In this document: positions 1 to 11,074 of the stretch, piece after piece
Layout: each line of letters opens with the position of its first letter
Numbering within the stretch: the stretch's first letter is position 1
DNA from: Promethearchaeota archaeon
Lineage (GTDB): Archaea > Asgardarchaeota > Lokiarchaeia > Sigyniarchaeales > SOKP01
Direction: 5' to 3'
NCBI GenBank assembly: GCA_011364925.1
Contig: RDOA01000001.1
Coordinates: 29,997 to 93,996, forward strand
DNA length: 64,000 bases
Position numbers and translations under genes: made by a program
Notes under the pieces: generated by a model
The model's database searches: none
Seen by the model: only the letters and a program-made list of their open reading frames with translations
What the model was told of the DNA's origin: nothing

Positions 1-1705
1 ACATTAAGGAGAATGTAAAAACCCCGATCGAGTTCCCACACAGTCTTCCAAGTATAATGATGAATTGCTATCCATGGAATCCAATCTTCATTAGCAATAA
101 TCTTTGGATTTCTATTTTGGATATCTTTCTCATTTAACAAACAGATGAGTGAATCCCCCGATTCAACGTACGCAAATATGTTGGGAAGGATTGAATAATT
201 GTAGATTCCTTTAGGGTTTAGATTTAGTAAGACTCCCTGAAAATGCTCTGAATTAACATCAAATCCCATAGGCATTATAGCTACAATTGTACAATGTATC
301 CAAAACAACTTTGTTTTAATTTCTTCGCTTAAATTAGTAAAATCCAAGAATGGTGTCTTAAGGATTGGGGGTTTCAGAACTTTAATGACATTTTTGAAGA
401 TAGCATTTAATTCTGAAATTGTAATAGCAAATACAGACTCAAGATCTATCCCGAACTCTCCTAACGGGTGGTTATGTTTTTGAATAAAAAATCGAACGCG
501 CTCTAAGATTTCTTTGTCCTGCCATGATTCCTCAGGGATATATACCATAAAATGGACGATAGCACAATTAAAGCGATAAAAATCTATATAAACCTCATCA
601 ATCCAACAATCTAAATATTTTCCATTACCAATTTTTATGTTAAAGTTTTTTGATTGAATTACTTCATTTAAATCAGCGCGTAAAAAGCTTCCCACTTTAG
701 GTGGTGAATAATTATCTACAGCACCCGAAGCTAAAATTCCCTCTCCTTTTGCTGACCATCGAAATTTAGGATAATTTTTTCTCAAATATAATAAAATTTT
801 ATTACGATATTCCCGTTCTTCCGCAATCGTATCAAAATCAAATATAAAGTCTGGACTAAACACACCTGTGCCGTAAAAATATAAATCTTCAGCCAATGGC
901 AGTTCTTTTGAGAATACAAATCCTTCTTTTTGTTTTTTCACTTTTGCAATTATTCTCACTCCAAATTCATAGTTTTCCTCTATTAAATCTAACAGCATGT
1001 TATGCCATGCGTCTGGAGTTTTAAGCTTTTTAGAAAATTCGTCGGCCATTTTTATCATATGATCTTTGTAAATTTCGCTTAAATCGTCAATTATGATATT
1101 GGTAAAACCTGCTGATAATAAATCATCAACAAATTCCTTTACCGAAAGGCGAGTCATTTCTGGGAAACCGGCTTCAATAGTTACTCGTTCAAAATATTTA
1201 ACTTTATCTTCTGGCATACTAGGGCAAGGAAGCCATAGCTGGAAAGCTAATACTCCTTGAGGTTTTAATACTCGAGCAATTTCTTTAAAAATTAACGATC
1301 TATCTTTATGAGCTAACCCATCGGCATCTTGACCATAAACAATATCAAACGCAGAATCTCTATAAGGCAATTCAAAAACGTCTGCGATCTTGAAATCAAC
1401 AAAATCTCCGACCCCTTTCTCTGTTGCGTGTTTTTTTGCTACTTCAATTGCACTGTCTAAAATATCCACACCTGAAACTTTCTTTTTGTATTTTTCTCCA
1501 AGCCATATCGCAGTTCCTCCTTCACCGCAACAAATATCTAACGCGCGATCTACTTTTTCTAGGCCAATTCTATCGATTAAATCGTAGGTAGCATTCCACC
1601 CTCCGAAATGTAATTGTTCTCGTGGCTCAGGCCAAAACTCAGCAAGCCGTTCAATGACAATTTTATCTACTTTAGTTCGGAATTTACTCTGTCTCCTCTT
1701 TTCCA
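1..1705 (-). CDS. Class I SAM-dependent methyltransferase with long C-terminal extension (partial, 3' end beyond window)
   Basis: An open reading frame starts at ATG 1705 and stays open through 568 codons to the left edge, so the stop lies outside the window. Residues 1 to about 190 look like a class I Rossmann methyltransferase: motif I is ALDICCGEGG (about residues 55-64), then GVDILDSAIEVA as the acidic post-I strand and an ARVLKPQG segment as motif post-III. The remaining 370 or more residues are not part of the standard domain; they are rich in aromatic residues and I cannot assign them. The substrate is unknown. The gene is divergent from the esterase at 1874, with about 170 AT-rich bases between them. 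The fold call is firm; the function is open. Confidence 0.8.
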
Positions 1706-1873
1706 TAAAAATAACTCCCTAAATTCTAAATATATAAACAACTAAAAATCTATCATTATTAAAATCACCCATTATAAGATTTTATGTCATGTAAACTCGA
1801 TTTTTTTATGAAAGATTTGATATAATATAATTAATTTTTAATTCTAACTATTTTATTAAAAAGAAGCAAAATC

Positions 1874-2854
1874 ATGTCTTATCTCGAAGTGGCAAAGTTA
1901 CATCCAAAATTAGGAAATCTTTTAGAAAAAAATTTTAAAACTAGCAATAATATTGCAGAAGAATTCGCGATTAAAAACGGTGTTAGTGTGGATGACATTA
2001 CTAGTATGAGAGTTAAACCAATTCTTTTGTTAGGTATGCACAGGTATATTGACAACATTATTGCTATCGAAGAAAATAGTTATATCCCAAATAATGTTCA
2101 ATTTATGCGTATTAAAACTGGAGATATCAAATCTGAATGGGTATATACTACAGATTTAGACGAACAAAAAATCCTGTTTCATTTGTTTGGCGGAGGCTAC
2201 ATTATGGGGACTCTAGATACTCGTCGCTGGATTGCATCTCTTTTTATGAGGGAAACTAATATTCGGTGTTTAAATGTTGGATATCGATTAGCACCAGAAC
2301 ATCCTTATCCTACTGCTTTAGAAGATTCAATTTCAGCATATAAGTGGTTATTAACTCAAAAATACGACCCAATGAAGATAATCTTCTGCGGAGAATCAGC
2401 GGGTGGAGGCTTAGCAATAGCAACGATGCTTAAAATCATAAAATTAGGGCTCCCGATGCCCGTGATGGCCGTTCTGATATCACCATGGGTAGATTTGGAG
2501 GGAAAAGGGAAATCTTTAAATACTAATTATAAATACGAACCAATTGTAGCTGATGGTGCGAAATTAATGGCTCAATTATACGCGGGAAAATACAATAAAA
2601 GTGACCCTTATATATCTCCTATTTACGCTGAATTAAGAGGATTGCCACCGCTTTTATTCCAAGCAGGAGGCATCGAAGTCATTCGGGATGAAGTAGAATT
2701 AATAGCGGAACAAGCAAAAAAATCTAGTGTGGAGGTAACATTAGAAATATACGATAGAATGACTCATGTGTTTCAAAGACTTGGTAATAGGTTAGAAGAA
2801 AGCATTGACGCGTGGAGAAGCATCCGGAATTTTATTAACAAGCATGTATCTTAA
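1874..2854 (+). CDS. Alpha/beta hydrolase, HSL-type esterase/lipase
   Basis: This 326-residue protein has the hallmarks of the hormone-sensitive-lipase (alpha/beta hydrolase 3) family. The oxyanion-hole region reads LFGGGY near residue 106, in the place of the usual HGGG. The nucleophile elbow is GESAGGG with Ser175. A likely acid is Asp272 in IRDEVE, and the catalytic His is about residue 298 in MTHVFQ. No signal peptide is seen, so it is probably a cytoplasmic carboxylesterase for short acyl esters. The gene ends one base before the convergent TraB-like gene, so the two probably share terminator sequence. Family call is strong, substrate unknown. Confidence 0.88.
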   Translation: MSYLEVAKLHPKLGNLLEKNFKTSNNIAEEFAIKNGVSVDDITSMRVKPILLLGMHRYIDNIIAIEENSYIPNNVQFMRIKTGDIKSEWVYTTDLDEQKILFHLFGGGYIMGTLDTRRWIASLFMRETNIRCLNVGYRLAPEHPYPTALEDSISAYKWLLTQKYDPMKIIFCGESAGGGLAIATMLKIIKLGLPMPVMAVLISPWVDLEGKGKSLNTNYKYEPIVADGAKLMAQLYAGKYNKSDPYISPIYAELRGLPPLLFQAGGIEVIRDEVELIAEQAKKSSVEVTLEIYDRMTHVFQRLGNRLEESIDAWRSIRNFINKHVS

Positions 2855-2855
2855 C

Positions 2856-3860
2856 CTATCTCTCTTCGATATCAAATGCTTTGAAACGCTGTCTATATTT
2901 AAAATTGAATCCGTGTTCAAGTATAAACTTCTCGATTGCACTCATGTGGGCTACTCCGTAAAAAACCAATATTTCCTGATGGTTTCTGATTAAGTTCAAA
3001 ATTTGGTCTTGAACCATTGAATTTCTTCCTTCTAGTAGATATTCGGGCGTAGTATCCTTGATCTCTCCAAATTGATCAGATAAGAAGTGGATTAAACCAT
3101 TTGCTAATAATTCTCTTCGTTTAGTAATCTCTTGGATTTTTTTAAAATCCAACATACCTAAAACATTAATTAAGAGTAAAGCGATTTGTTTCATGAGCAT
3201 ATTAAGTATTTCTGGTGAAGGTTCCGTTAGCATTTCTTCTACTAGCTCGTTAAGATCCACATTCTTTGTTACACTCCCAACATCCAAATCTGTATGTATC
3301 CAGTTAGACCGTCTAGGAATATCATATATATAATCGATTGCAATCATTTGATGGCTTAAATTCATACTTTCACATAGATATAATTGTACTGGATACAAAT
3401 TTTGAATTCCAAAACCAGTCTTTATACAACCATCATAAATTGCTTTAATTTTATCATCAAAATTTTTCGATTGCTTTTTAACCTTTTTACATAAAGATTT
3501 GACTTCTCGAGTAAGAAACTTCTTGTAAAACTTTTTTAAAAGCTCGTTATATTGTTGCCAAAAATCTTCTACCGATGGAGAGACTATTTCTAAATATTCG
3601 TTAAGGGATTTCGCGGATTTTTCCATTGAGACATCTGAAGGAGTGAGATTCATTTTCTCATATATACAAATTCGATCATGAATATAATCTAGTAAACTAG
3701 CATAATATTCTAAATCTCCGATGTGAATTACGGGTAACAAATGAATTTGAACTTTCTTATCGTTTTGATATACTAAACAATTAGAATACAACGAACTTCC
3801 GTCATAATCTAAGAATTTTAATTCCGTCAAGGTTTCTTTTTTCAATAGATTAAAAATCAA
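2856..3860 (-). CDS. TraB/PrgY-family protein
   Basis: The 334-residue product begins with a strand-loop motif (LLPVIHIGD) followed by an EK pair, and ends with LVFYGVAHMSAIEKF. These match the N-terminal GxxH-type and C-terminal G-x-A-H-type motifs of the TraB/PrgY/GumN superfamily, proposed to be metal-dependent hydrolases or peptidases. The middle is alpha-helical and variable. There is no clear C-terminal membrane segment, unlike many archaeal TraB proteins. The start at 3860 is a TTG; a better start is not obvious because no ATG lies near the first conserved strand. The gene is convergent with the esterase. I assign the superfamily by motif only. Confidence 0.65.
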   Translation of the reverse strand: MIFNLLKKETLTELKFLDYDGSSLYSNCLVYQNDKKVQIHLLPVIHIGDLEYYASLLDYIHDRICIYEKMNLTPSDVSMEKSAKSLNEYLEIVSPSVEDFWQQYNELLKKFYKKFLTREVKSLCKKVKKQSKNFDDKIKAIYDGCIKTGFGIQNLYPVQLYLCESMNLSHQMIAIDYIYDIPRRSNWIHTDLDVGSVTKNVDLNELVEEMLTEPSPEILNMLMKQIALLLINVLGMLDFKKIQEITKRRELLANGLIHFLSDQFGEIKDTTPEYLLEGRNSMVQDQILNLIRNHQEILVFYGVAHMSAIEKFILEHGFNFKYRQRFKAFDIEER

Positions 3861-3964
3861 TATTTTGATGTACCTAATAAAGAATTAAGAAAATAAATTG
3901 ATTTTTAATTACAATTATTTAGCTAGATTAATAGCTCAGTACAATAAGAAAATATTAAAAAATT

Positions 3965-4933
3965 TTAAATAAATGTCTCAATTGGGAAATAAAGTGCGAT
4001 GGAAATTAGAGCAGCTATTGGAAATGTGGCTAACCAAATTATCAGGATTTTCCATAATCCTTTTTTAGTCGGAGCTCTCCTAGCTTTTGCTAATCCAATC
4101 AAGGAAGCAACTAACATATGAGAGCCAGATAATGGAATTCCTAATAATGTTCCAAAAAATAATATTACTCCGATTGGAATTTCGCTGGCAAACGCGGTAC
4201 TCGGATGTAATTCCGTTATTGTACCCACATTTTTAATGACGCTACGACCCAATATTACAATACCGCTAGCAAAGCTTAATCCGGTGATTAGAAGCAAAAT
4301 ATTGGTATCTACACCTATTCCCACCCCCACCACGATTCCTACTGCATTAGAGCAATCGTTTCCTGCCCTAGAAAATGCAGTCCAACATATTACAGCAAGT
4401 AAAATATAGGAGAAATATTTTTCAGTTTTTATAAAGCTTTTAAAACCATTTAGTTTACTAATTACAAACTTATGAATTAGTTTATAAGTTCCATAAGTTA
4501 CTAGGTACCCTATAACAGGAGATAATATCCACCAAATCCCCATTTCTAAGATTGTTGACCAATTTACACCAAATCCTCCGCCTTTCAAAAAGCCTATTCC
4601 AATAATAGCACCTATAGTAGCATGAGTAGTGGAAATTGGTAATCCAAATGCAGATGATACTATTAACCAAATAGATGTTGATATTAAAATAGTCAAAACG
4701 ATTGAATTTGTTACTTCGATTGCTAATAGATCTTTTCCCACAGTTTCACTAACATTATTTCCTAATAATGTTGCTCCCAAAATCGCGAAGATTGTAGCTA
4801 ATATAAGTAATTCTTTCATCGATAGAGTTTTGGAACCATACAAAGTCGCCATTGTTTCGTCATTAGCGCCGATACCAAAGCTAATAATAATTGAAATTAT
4901 CAAAAAAATCATTATTATATATAATAAAGCCAT
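3965..4933 (-). CDS. pit: Inorganic phosphate transporter, PiT family
   Basis: The 322-residue membrane protein carries the duplicated PiT signatures: GANDETMATLYGS near the N-terminus, GLPISTTHATIGAIIG, then in the second half RAGNDCSNAVG and GIPLSGSHML. PiT proteins are cation-coupled phosphate symporters of the cytoplasmic membrane. Around nine to ten hydrophobic segments are visible. At 322 residues it is at the short end of the family, as in other archaeal members. It starts 22 bases after the stop of the DUF47 gene, so the two form an operon transcribed leftward from a promoter near 5680. The first signature has Glu-Thr-Met in place of the usual Val-Ala-Asn. Confidence 0.92.
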   Translation of the reverse strand: MALLYIIMIFLIISIIISFGIGANDETMATLYGSKTLSMKELLILATIFAILGATLLGNNVSETVGKDLLAIEVTNSIVLTILISTSIWLIVSSAFGLPISTTHATIGAIIGIGFLKGGGFGVNWSTILEMGIWWILSPVIGYLVTYGTYKLIHKFVISKLNGFKSFIKTEKYFSYILLAVICWTAFSRAGNDCSNAVGIVVGVGIGVDTNILLLITGLSFASGIVILGRSVIKNVGTITELHPSTAFASEIPIGVILFFGTLLGIPLSGSHMLVASLIGLAKARRAPTKKGLWKILIIWLATFPIAALISIALYFPIETFI

Positions 4934-4955
4934 TTTAACTCTATACCTTTAATCT

Positions 4956-5609
4956 TTATCTACTTGGATACTTAATAATTAATCCTCTTAAATAATCTGA
5001 TGTTTCTTCTGTCCATGATGCTATTTCATATATATAAGTTACAAGTTTGGAAGTTAGGTAAACTTTAAGCGGATTATCCTCCATTTTGTATAACTTTTCT
5101 AAAAGATCAAATTTCGCAGTTCGAGCTTTTCTTTTTAAACCTTCTATTGTAAATGTTATTTTATAAGCTCCATCAAAATCTGTTTCGATGAGGATGACGC
5201 AATTAATCAATTCTTCAACTGATTTAGTACAAGCATTGCATAGTTCTCTAAACTCATCATTAATGTCTTCGTAAAGCTTGAAAGGATTCACTTTTAGGAA
5301 TCGAGCAAAAAATTCCATTTTATCATTAACAGTATCAATCATCATGAGGATATTATAGCGATCTTCTACTAAAAAAGGAAGTGCCCTTTTATCCTTAAAT
5401 AAAACTTGAGTAAATTTTTCTTTTAACTCGTCGCATTTTCTTTCTGATTGGATTACTCCGTCAAGTAATTCTTTACTTACCTTACCTTCAATAAAACTTG
5501 AGAGCGCTTCGTGTAATATCGCTGAACCGTTTAGTGTTTCGGCTAAAAACTCCTTGTTAATTTCATCAAGTTCATTTTTCTTATCTTTTAATAACTTCAA
5601 GACATTCAC
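4956..5609 (-). CDS. DUF47 / PhoU-like phosphate transport accessory protein
   Basis: This 217-residue, almost fully helical protein matches the DUF47 (PhoU-like, Pit accessory) family: a helical bundle with the conserved HEALSSFIEG and ERKCDELKEKF segments and a late LTSKLVTYIYEIASWTEE segment. Family members are encoded next to PiT permeases and are thought to control phosphate uptake. Here the gene is immediately upstream of the PiT gene. The indicated start is GTG 5609; a TTG at 5600 is preceded by GGTGA at good spacing and is an equally good candidate. Two inverted repeats lie in the promoter region (5625-5641 and 5731-5761), which suggests regulated expression. Confidence 0.87.
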   Translation of the reverse strand: MNVLKLLKDKKNELDEINKEFLAETLNGSAILHEALSSFIEGKVSKELLDGVIQSERKCDELKEKFTQVLFKDKRALPFLVEDRYNILMMIDTVNDKMEFFARFLKVNPFKLYEDINDEFRELCNACTKSVEELINCVILIETDFDGAYKITFTIEGLKRKARTAKFDLLEKLYKMEDNPLKVYLTSKLVTYIYEIASWTEETSDYLRGLIIKYPSR

Positions 5610-5624
5610 CTTCCAAATTTAACG

Positions 5625-5641
5625 ATTCTCTTTATGAGAAT
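5625..5641. promoter_or_regulatory. Inverted repeat near transcription start of phosphate operon
   Basis: ATTCTC and GAGAAT form perfect 6-base arms around a 5-base spacer, 16 bases upstream of the DUF47 start. A TATA-like run (TTTTTTATAAAA on the minus strand, about 5675-5690) lies at the right distance for transcription to begin close to this dyad. A repressor site is the simplest reading; this is inference. Confidence 0.4.
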
Positions 5642-5730
5642 TGTTTATTTTTTTATATTCTATTTATTACTTTTTTTATAAAAAAGCTTATGCCTTTATT
5701 AAGACTAATAAAAGCTAGGCTAAGTTTTCC

Positions 5731-5761
5731 TAGATTTAGGAATAACCTAGACCTAAATCTA
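5731..5761. promoter_or_regulatory. 10-base inverted repeat upstream of phosphate operon
   Basis: TAGATTTAGG (5731-5740) and CCTAAATCTA (5752-5761) are perfect 10-base arms separated by 11 bases. The repeat lies between the 3' end of purA and the DUF47/PiT promoter, about 45 bases upstream of the TATA-like element. It could be an activator or repressor site or a purA 3' hairpin. No T-tract follows it in the purA direction, which argues against a plain terminator. Confidence 0.45.
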
Positions 5762-5805
5762 AGTATTATTTTATTATTTTTATTAAAAAAAAAATGAAGA
5801 GTAAT

Positions 5806-7143
<1,338 letters not shown>

Positions 7144-7304
7144 CTAATGTATTTTATTTCAGTGGTTAGGAATTATAATTTCTAATTTTTATCAAAAAAG
7201 TAATCCAAAAAGGATTAATCATCAATCTTTATAAAATTTATCTCTGGAAATTTTGGTTATAGATTTATTTTTATAGTAGTATTTTTTTCACTTTTATAGA
7301 AAAA

Positions 7305-8177
7305 ATGCAGAGAAAAACGATTTTATTCGACTTAAATCATAACGAGATGCTTAACCTTAGTGAAGAATTTTCTGATTTTTTAAAAGTTCTTCAAAATCTT
7401 GATCTAAAGATTAAAAAAAACGAAGATAAAGATGTAACCAAGAAATTATTGGAAGATGTTGACGTATTAATATTAGGAAACCCAATTAACGATTATTTCT
7501 CGAACATAGAGATAAAGGACATCGTTAATTATGTGAGGTCAGGAGGTAATTTAATGCTTGTAAGTGAATATGGAGCTGACTACCTTCAAAAAACGAATCT
7601 CAACGATTTAGCGTCTAATTTTGGTATTATCTTTGAGAAGAACTTAATTAAAGAGCAGAATTCACATAATCAGAATTGTAGTAGTATTCTCCATATCCAG
7701 CAATTTCCCACCCATGACGTTGTTTCTGGACTTAGAGAAGTAATAATCGGCGGTGCCTGTTCCCTCTCTTTAAAAAAAGGTGCTAAAGCATTATTAAAAA
7801 CGAATAAAGACAACATATGGTCTGAAGTATATAACAGTAATTCTGAAGAATGGATAAAAAGCAAGAAAGAGCAGCATACATTAGCAGCCTATACAAATTT
7901 TGGACAGGGTAAAATAGTTGCTATTGGAGATATTGATATATTTTGTAGTGACGACAATATAGGGATTAATTCGCGAGACAATTACAAATTTTTACGAAAT
8001 GCCATTAACTGGTTAATTGAACCTATAAAAAGACCAGAAGTGATGTCATTTATCTTGGACCAATTAGGTGAACTGCAATCTGGAGTAAAAGAAGTTCAAA
8101 ATACCATTAATAATATCATTGAAACAATAAGCATTTTAGAAACGAGAATTTCCTTTTTGGAGGAAAAAAAAAGATAA
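7305..8177 (+). CDS. GIFT/DUF4350-like protein with C-terminal coiled coil
   Basis: The 290-residue product has two parts. Residues 1 to about 235 look like a glutamine-amidotransferase-like flavodoxin fold of the DUF4350/GldG/IFT52 (GIFT) type: ILFDLNHNE as the first strand, DVLILGNP as the second, a YVRSGGNLMLVSEYG strand-turn typical of this superfamily, and a C-terminal GKIVAIGDIDIF strand followed by FLRNAINWL. The rest, from about residue 245, is a predicted coiled coil with heptad spacing ending in ISFLEEKKR. No catalytic Cys-His-Glu triad is apparent. Family members bind sugars or act in transport and gliding complexes; no specific function can be given. Monocistronic, with AT-rich flanks. 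Confidence 0.6.
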   Translation: MQRKTILFDLNHNEMLNLSEEFSDFLKVLQNLDLKIKKNEDKDVTKKLLEDVDVLILGNPINDYFSNIEIKDIVNYVRSGGNLMLVSEYGADYLQKTNLNDLASNFGIIFEKNLIKEQNSHNQNCSSILHIQQFPTHDVVSGLREVIIGGACSLSLKKGAKALLKTNKDNIWSEVYNSNSEEWIKSKKEQHTLAAYTNFGQGKIVAIGDIDIFCSDDNIGINSRDNYKFLRNAINWLIEPIKRPEVMSFILDQLGELQSGVKEVQNTINNIIETISILETRISFLEEKKR

Positions 8178-8321
8178 ACAAATTTTAACATCCTATGAAG
8201 TTTTTTAATAAAAGTCGCATAGGAACTCGAGAACTAAACCTATATATTATTACATAAATTATCCTACCTATAATTTTAAGTAAAAATAATCTACTTAATT
8301 CTATTTAAATTAGTGAAACAG

Positions 8322-9704
8322 ATGAGTAGTAAATCGTATGATGAAATCTTCTCTGATTTTGAAGAAATTTCTTCCCACTATAAACGGAGCGACCAATATT
8401 TTGACATTTTATACGATTCAATTTCATCAACAACCATAGCAAAAACGCCCTCTGCAGAAAATTTTTCAATAAATGCTAAAAAGTCAGGAATTGTTGCACG
8501 CACTTTTTTAGGAACGTGGAAAGAAGTAGCTATTGATGAAAACTATAAAGTTAGCGAAATTAAGCAAAGGATTCCGAAGTTGATTAACAAGGGTGATGCT
8601 ATAACAGAGTTTGAAAGCTGGGAGATGAATAAAGAGATTAAGCCCAAAATCGACTCATTGAACGTTCCAATCGATGAAAAAATCAAAAATGTGAGAGAAA
8701 TCTTTAATTACGTCAAGAATGTCGATGAAAGGATAATAAATGTTCAAATTAGGTATTTGGAATCATTAATTGAGCGAATTTTTGTTAATAACGAGGGATG
8801 TAAACTCCGACAAGTAATTCCTCGCTCTCGTCTTTATATCATTCCAATAGCTCGGGAGGGATCTGTAGTAGATTATGATTACCTCATTAAGTCCGGAGAA
8901 ATGGGATTCGAAATTTTTGATTTCATTGATAATGATGCATTGGATAAAGCTGTTCAAAATTCTCTTGATATGTTAAACGCGAAATTACCTCCATCAGGTA
9001 GAAACACGATAATTCTAGATCCTAAAATGGCGGGATTAATTGCTCACGAAAGTTTTGGCCACGGACTAGAAGCAGATCAAATATTAAGAGGGCGAAGCTA
9101 CCTGGAGCGACATTTAGGCAAACAAGTCGCGTCCGAAATTAGTACGATCTATGACACTCCTTCCTTAGACAAAAAACTTGGGTCTTACTTTTTTGATGAT
9201 GAGGGAATTAGAGCGGGTCACAATGTATTAGTTGAAAATGGAATATTAAAAAATTTTATCTACGATCGAAGGACAGCTTCTGAACTTAAAGCCATACCTC
9301 AAGGTAATGGGAGGCGAGAAAGTTTTGCCCACCCCGTAAATGTTCGCATGACAAATACCTATTTTGGTTCCGGAGATTATGATCTAAAGGAAATGATCTC
9401 GGAAGTAAAGGAAGGTGTAATGTTAGTGCATGGGTACTTTGGAATGGAGGACCCCCTAGGAGGAGGAATGCAATGTACATCGAAAAAAGCCTATTTAATT
9501 GAAAATGGAGAAAAAACAAAGACTCTTAAGGCTACTGCGTTAAGTGGGGATGTTCTGACTTTATTAAAAAATATAGACGCGATAAGTAAAGATGCTCTGA
9601 AACTCGACGGAGGGACATGTGGGAAAGGTACAGAAGACTATGTTCCCGTTACTTCAGGAGGTAGTTATCTTAGAGCTAAAAACGCGTTAGTAAGTCCGGG
9701 GTGA
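8322..9704 (+). CDS. tldD: TldD-family zinc metalloprotease
   Basis: This is the catalytic partner of a TldD/TldE (PmbA) protease pair, which in bacteria processes small modified peptides and unfolded chains. The HExxGH zinc motif is plain: HESFGH with His242, Glu243 and His247 counted from ATG 8322. Downstream GGGMQCTSKKAYLIENGEK and the Cys-rich end are typical of TldD. An in-frame GTG at 8313 would add three residues; neither start has a strong ribosome site. The tldE gene follows immediately, and the two form an operon. Confidence 0.9.
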   Translation: MSSKSYDEIFSDFEEISSHYKRSDQYFDILYDSISSTTIAKTPSAENFSINAKKSGIVARTFLGTWKEVAIDENYKVSEIKQRIPKLINKGDAITEFESWEMNKEIKPKIDSLNVPIDEKIKNVREIFNYVKNVDERIINVQIRYLESLIERIFVNNEGCKLRQVIPRSRLYIIPIAREGSVVDYDYLIKSGEMGFEIFDFIDNDALDKAVQNSLDMLNAKLPPSGRNTIILDPKMAGLIAHESFGHGLEADQILRGRSYLERHLGKQVASEISTIYDTPSLDKKLGSYFFDDEGIRAGHNVLVENGILKNFIYDRRTASELKAIPQGNGRRESFAHPVNVRMTNTYFGSGDYDLKEMISEVKEGVMLVHGYFGMEDPLGGGMQCTSKKAYLIENGEKTKTLKATALSGDVLTLLKNIDAISKDALKLDGGTCGKGTEDYVPVTSGGSYLRAKNALVSPG

Positions 9705-9712
9705 ATGAAATA

Positions 9713-11041
9713 ATGTCAAACGAAAGGTTAGAAGTTATAGAAAATGTATTGAAATCAAAAAAGATTGAAGATTACGAAATATATCTCGTCGATAAAGCCA
9801 TTTTTGAGACTATATTCCTAAAAGATAAATTAGAAAAGGAAAGAGAAGTAAGTTATTTCGAATATTTTATACGCACACTCTCTCAGAAGGGAGATCAAAC
9901 GGGTATAGGTGTAGTTAAAGGGAATTCCCTTGATCCTCGTCAAATCGAAAAAAGTGTCGAGATTAGTCAATTGTTATCTAAAAATAACGCGAGTTCTAAG
10001 TATCAATTTCCAATAAGTGCAAAAATTCAGGATATTAAAACAGCGGATGATAGAATTTTAAAAGATCCGTTAACTATTAAAAAAAACTTAGCTGAAGAAC
10101 TAATTGTAGAAGCCATTCAACAAAAACACGCAACTCCCACCTTTGGACGATTTCGAATTCATAGTTACAATAATTTTTTAAGAAATAGCAATGATTTAAA
10201 TTTAGAAGCCAAAAAGACATTCTTTTTCATTGAATTCGCCTTAAAGGCACAATCGGAGGGAAAATTGTCAGAATTTTGGGAAGTGGGGTATTTCAAAGAG
10301 AAAGAACATTTAAAGTTTAAGGAACGAGTATCTGAATGGGCGAGAAAAGCGAATGATACATTAAAAGCAGAAATTCCTAAACCTTCGAGCAGTGCGATCG
10401 TTGTTTTTCCACCTTCGGTGTTAAGACTTGCCCTTACGCCAGTACTTGGAACACACTCTCTCGGTAAGGCATATTTTGAAAAAATATCTCGATTTAACAT
10501 TGGAGACAAGGTAGCAAGCGATAATATCTCTTTATATGACGATGGATTATTAGAAGGAGGTTTAAATTCGAATTCTTGGGATTCAGAAGGGAATGCTCAT
10601 CAAACAACCGAGGTCATAAAGAATGGAGTCTTTCAAAATAGATTATTCGATCAAAAATACGCAATGTTAGAAGGAGTACAATCCACCGGTAACGCCAGAA
10701 GAGCTGAGAGTGGAACAATCGAAAATGGGTTTAGTAATTTTACGATATCACCTGGAGAGATCTCTTTTAAAGAAATGATTTCAAATATTAAAGAAGGCTA
10801 TTATATAGAACAGTTTTCTTGGCTTAATCCCGATGCAATTTCAGGAAATTTTGGAGCTGAGATTCGAAATGGATATTACATCAAGAATGGTGAGCTCCAA
10901 AATCCAATCAAATTAGGAAATGTGAGTGGGAATGTCCTTGAGATGGTAAAGAATTGCGTATGTATCTCAAAAGAACGCGAATTTACAGAAGATACTCTGT
11001 TTCCATACATGGCATTTAGAACTTTGAATGTATCTTCTTAA
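9713..11041 (+). CDS. tldE: TldE/PmbA-family partner of TldD
   Basis: The 442-residue protein is a TldD paralogue without the HExxxH motif; the equivalent region reads LALTPVLGTHSLG. That is expected for TldE/PmbA, the non-catalytic half of the heterodimer that helps form the substrate tunnel. The C-terminal NPDAISGNFGAEIRNGYYI segment is the usual PmbA ending. I choose ATG 9713 because GGGGTGA lies 8 bases upstream; a GTG at 9701 would overlap the tldD stop and add four residues. Coupled translation with tldD is likely. Confidence 0.9.
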   Translation: MSNERLEVIENVLKSKKIEDYEIYLVDKAIFETIFLKDKLEKEREVSYFEYFIRTLSQKGDQTGIGVVKGNSLDPRQIEKSVEISQLLSKNNASSKYQFPISAKIQDIKTADDRILKDPLTIKKNLAEELIVEAIQQKHATPTFGRFRIHSYNNFLRNSNDLNLEAKKTFFFIEFALKAQSEGKLSEFWEVGYFKEKEHLKFKERVSEWARKANDTLKAEIPKPSSSAIVVFPPSVLRLALTPVLGTHSLGKAYFEKISRFNIGDKVASDNISLYDDGLLEGGLNSNSWDSEGNAHQTTEVIKNGVFQNRLFDQKYAMLEGVQSTGNARRAESGTIENGFSNFTISPGEISFKEMISNIKEGYYIEQFSWLNPDAISGNFGAEIRNGYYIKNGELQNPIKLGNVSGNVLEMVKNCVCISKEREFTEDTLFPYMAFRTLNVSS

Positions 11042-11074
11042 GTTTTCTTTGACCCATACCAATTTTTTTCAATT

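Noticed and set aside
9286-9519. Open frame on the minus strand inside the tldD gene
   Set aside because: It lies fully within a well-conserved protein on the plus strand and its translation looks like a low-complexity shadow.
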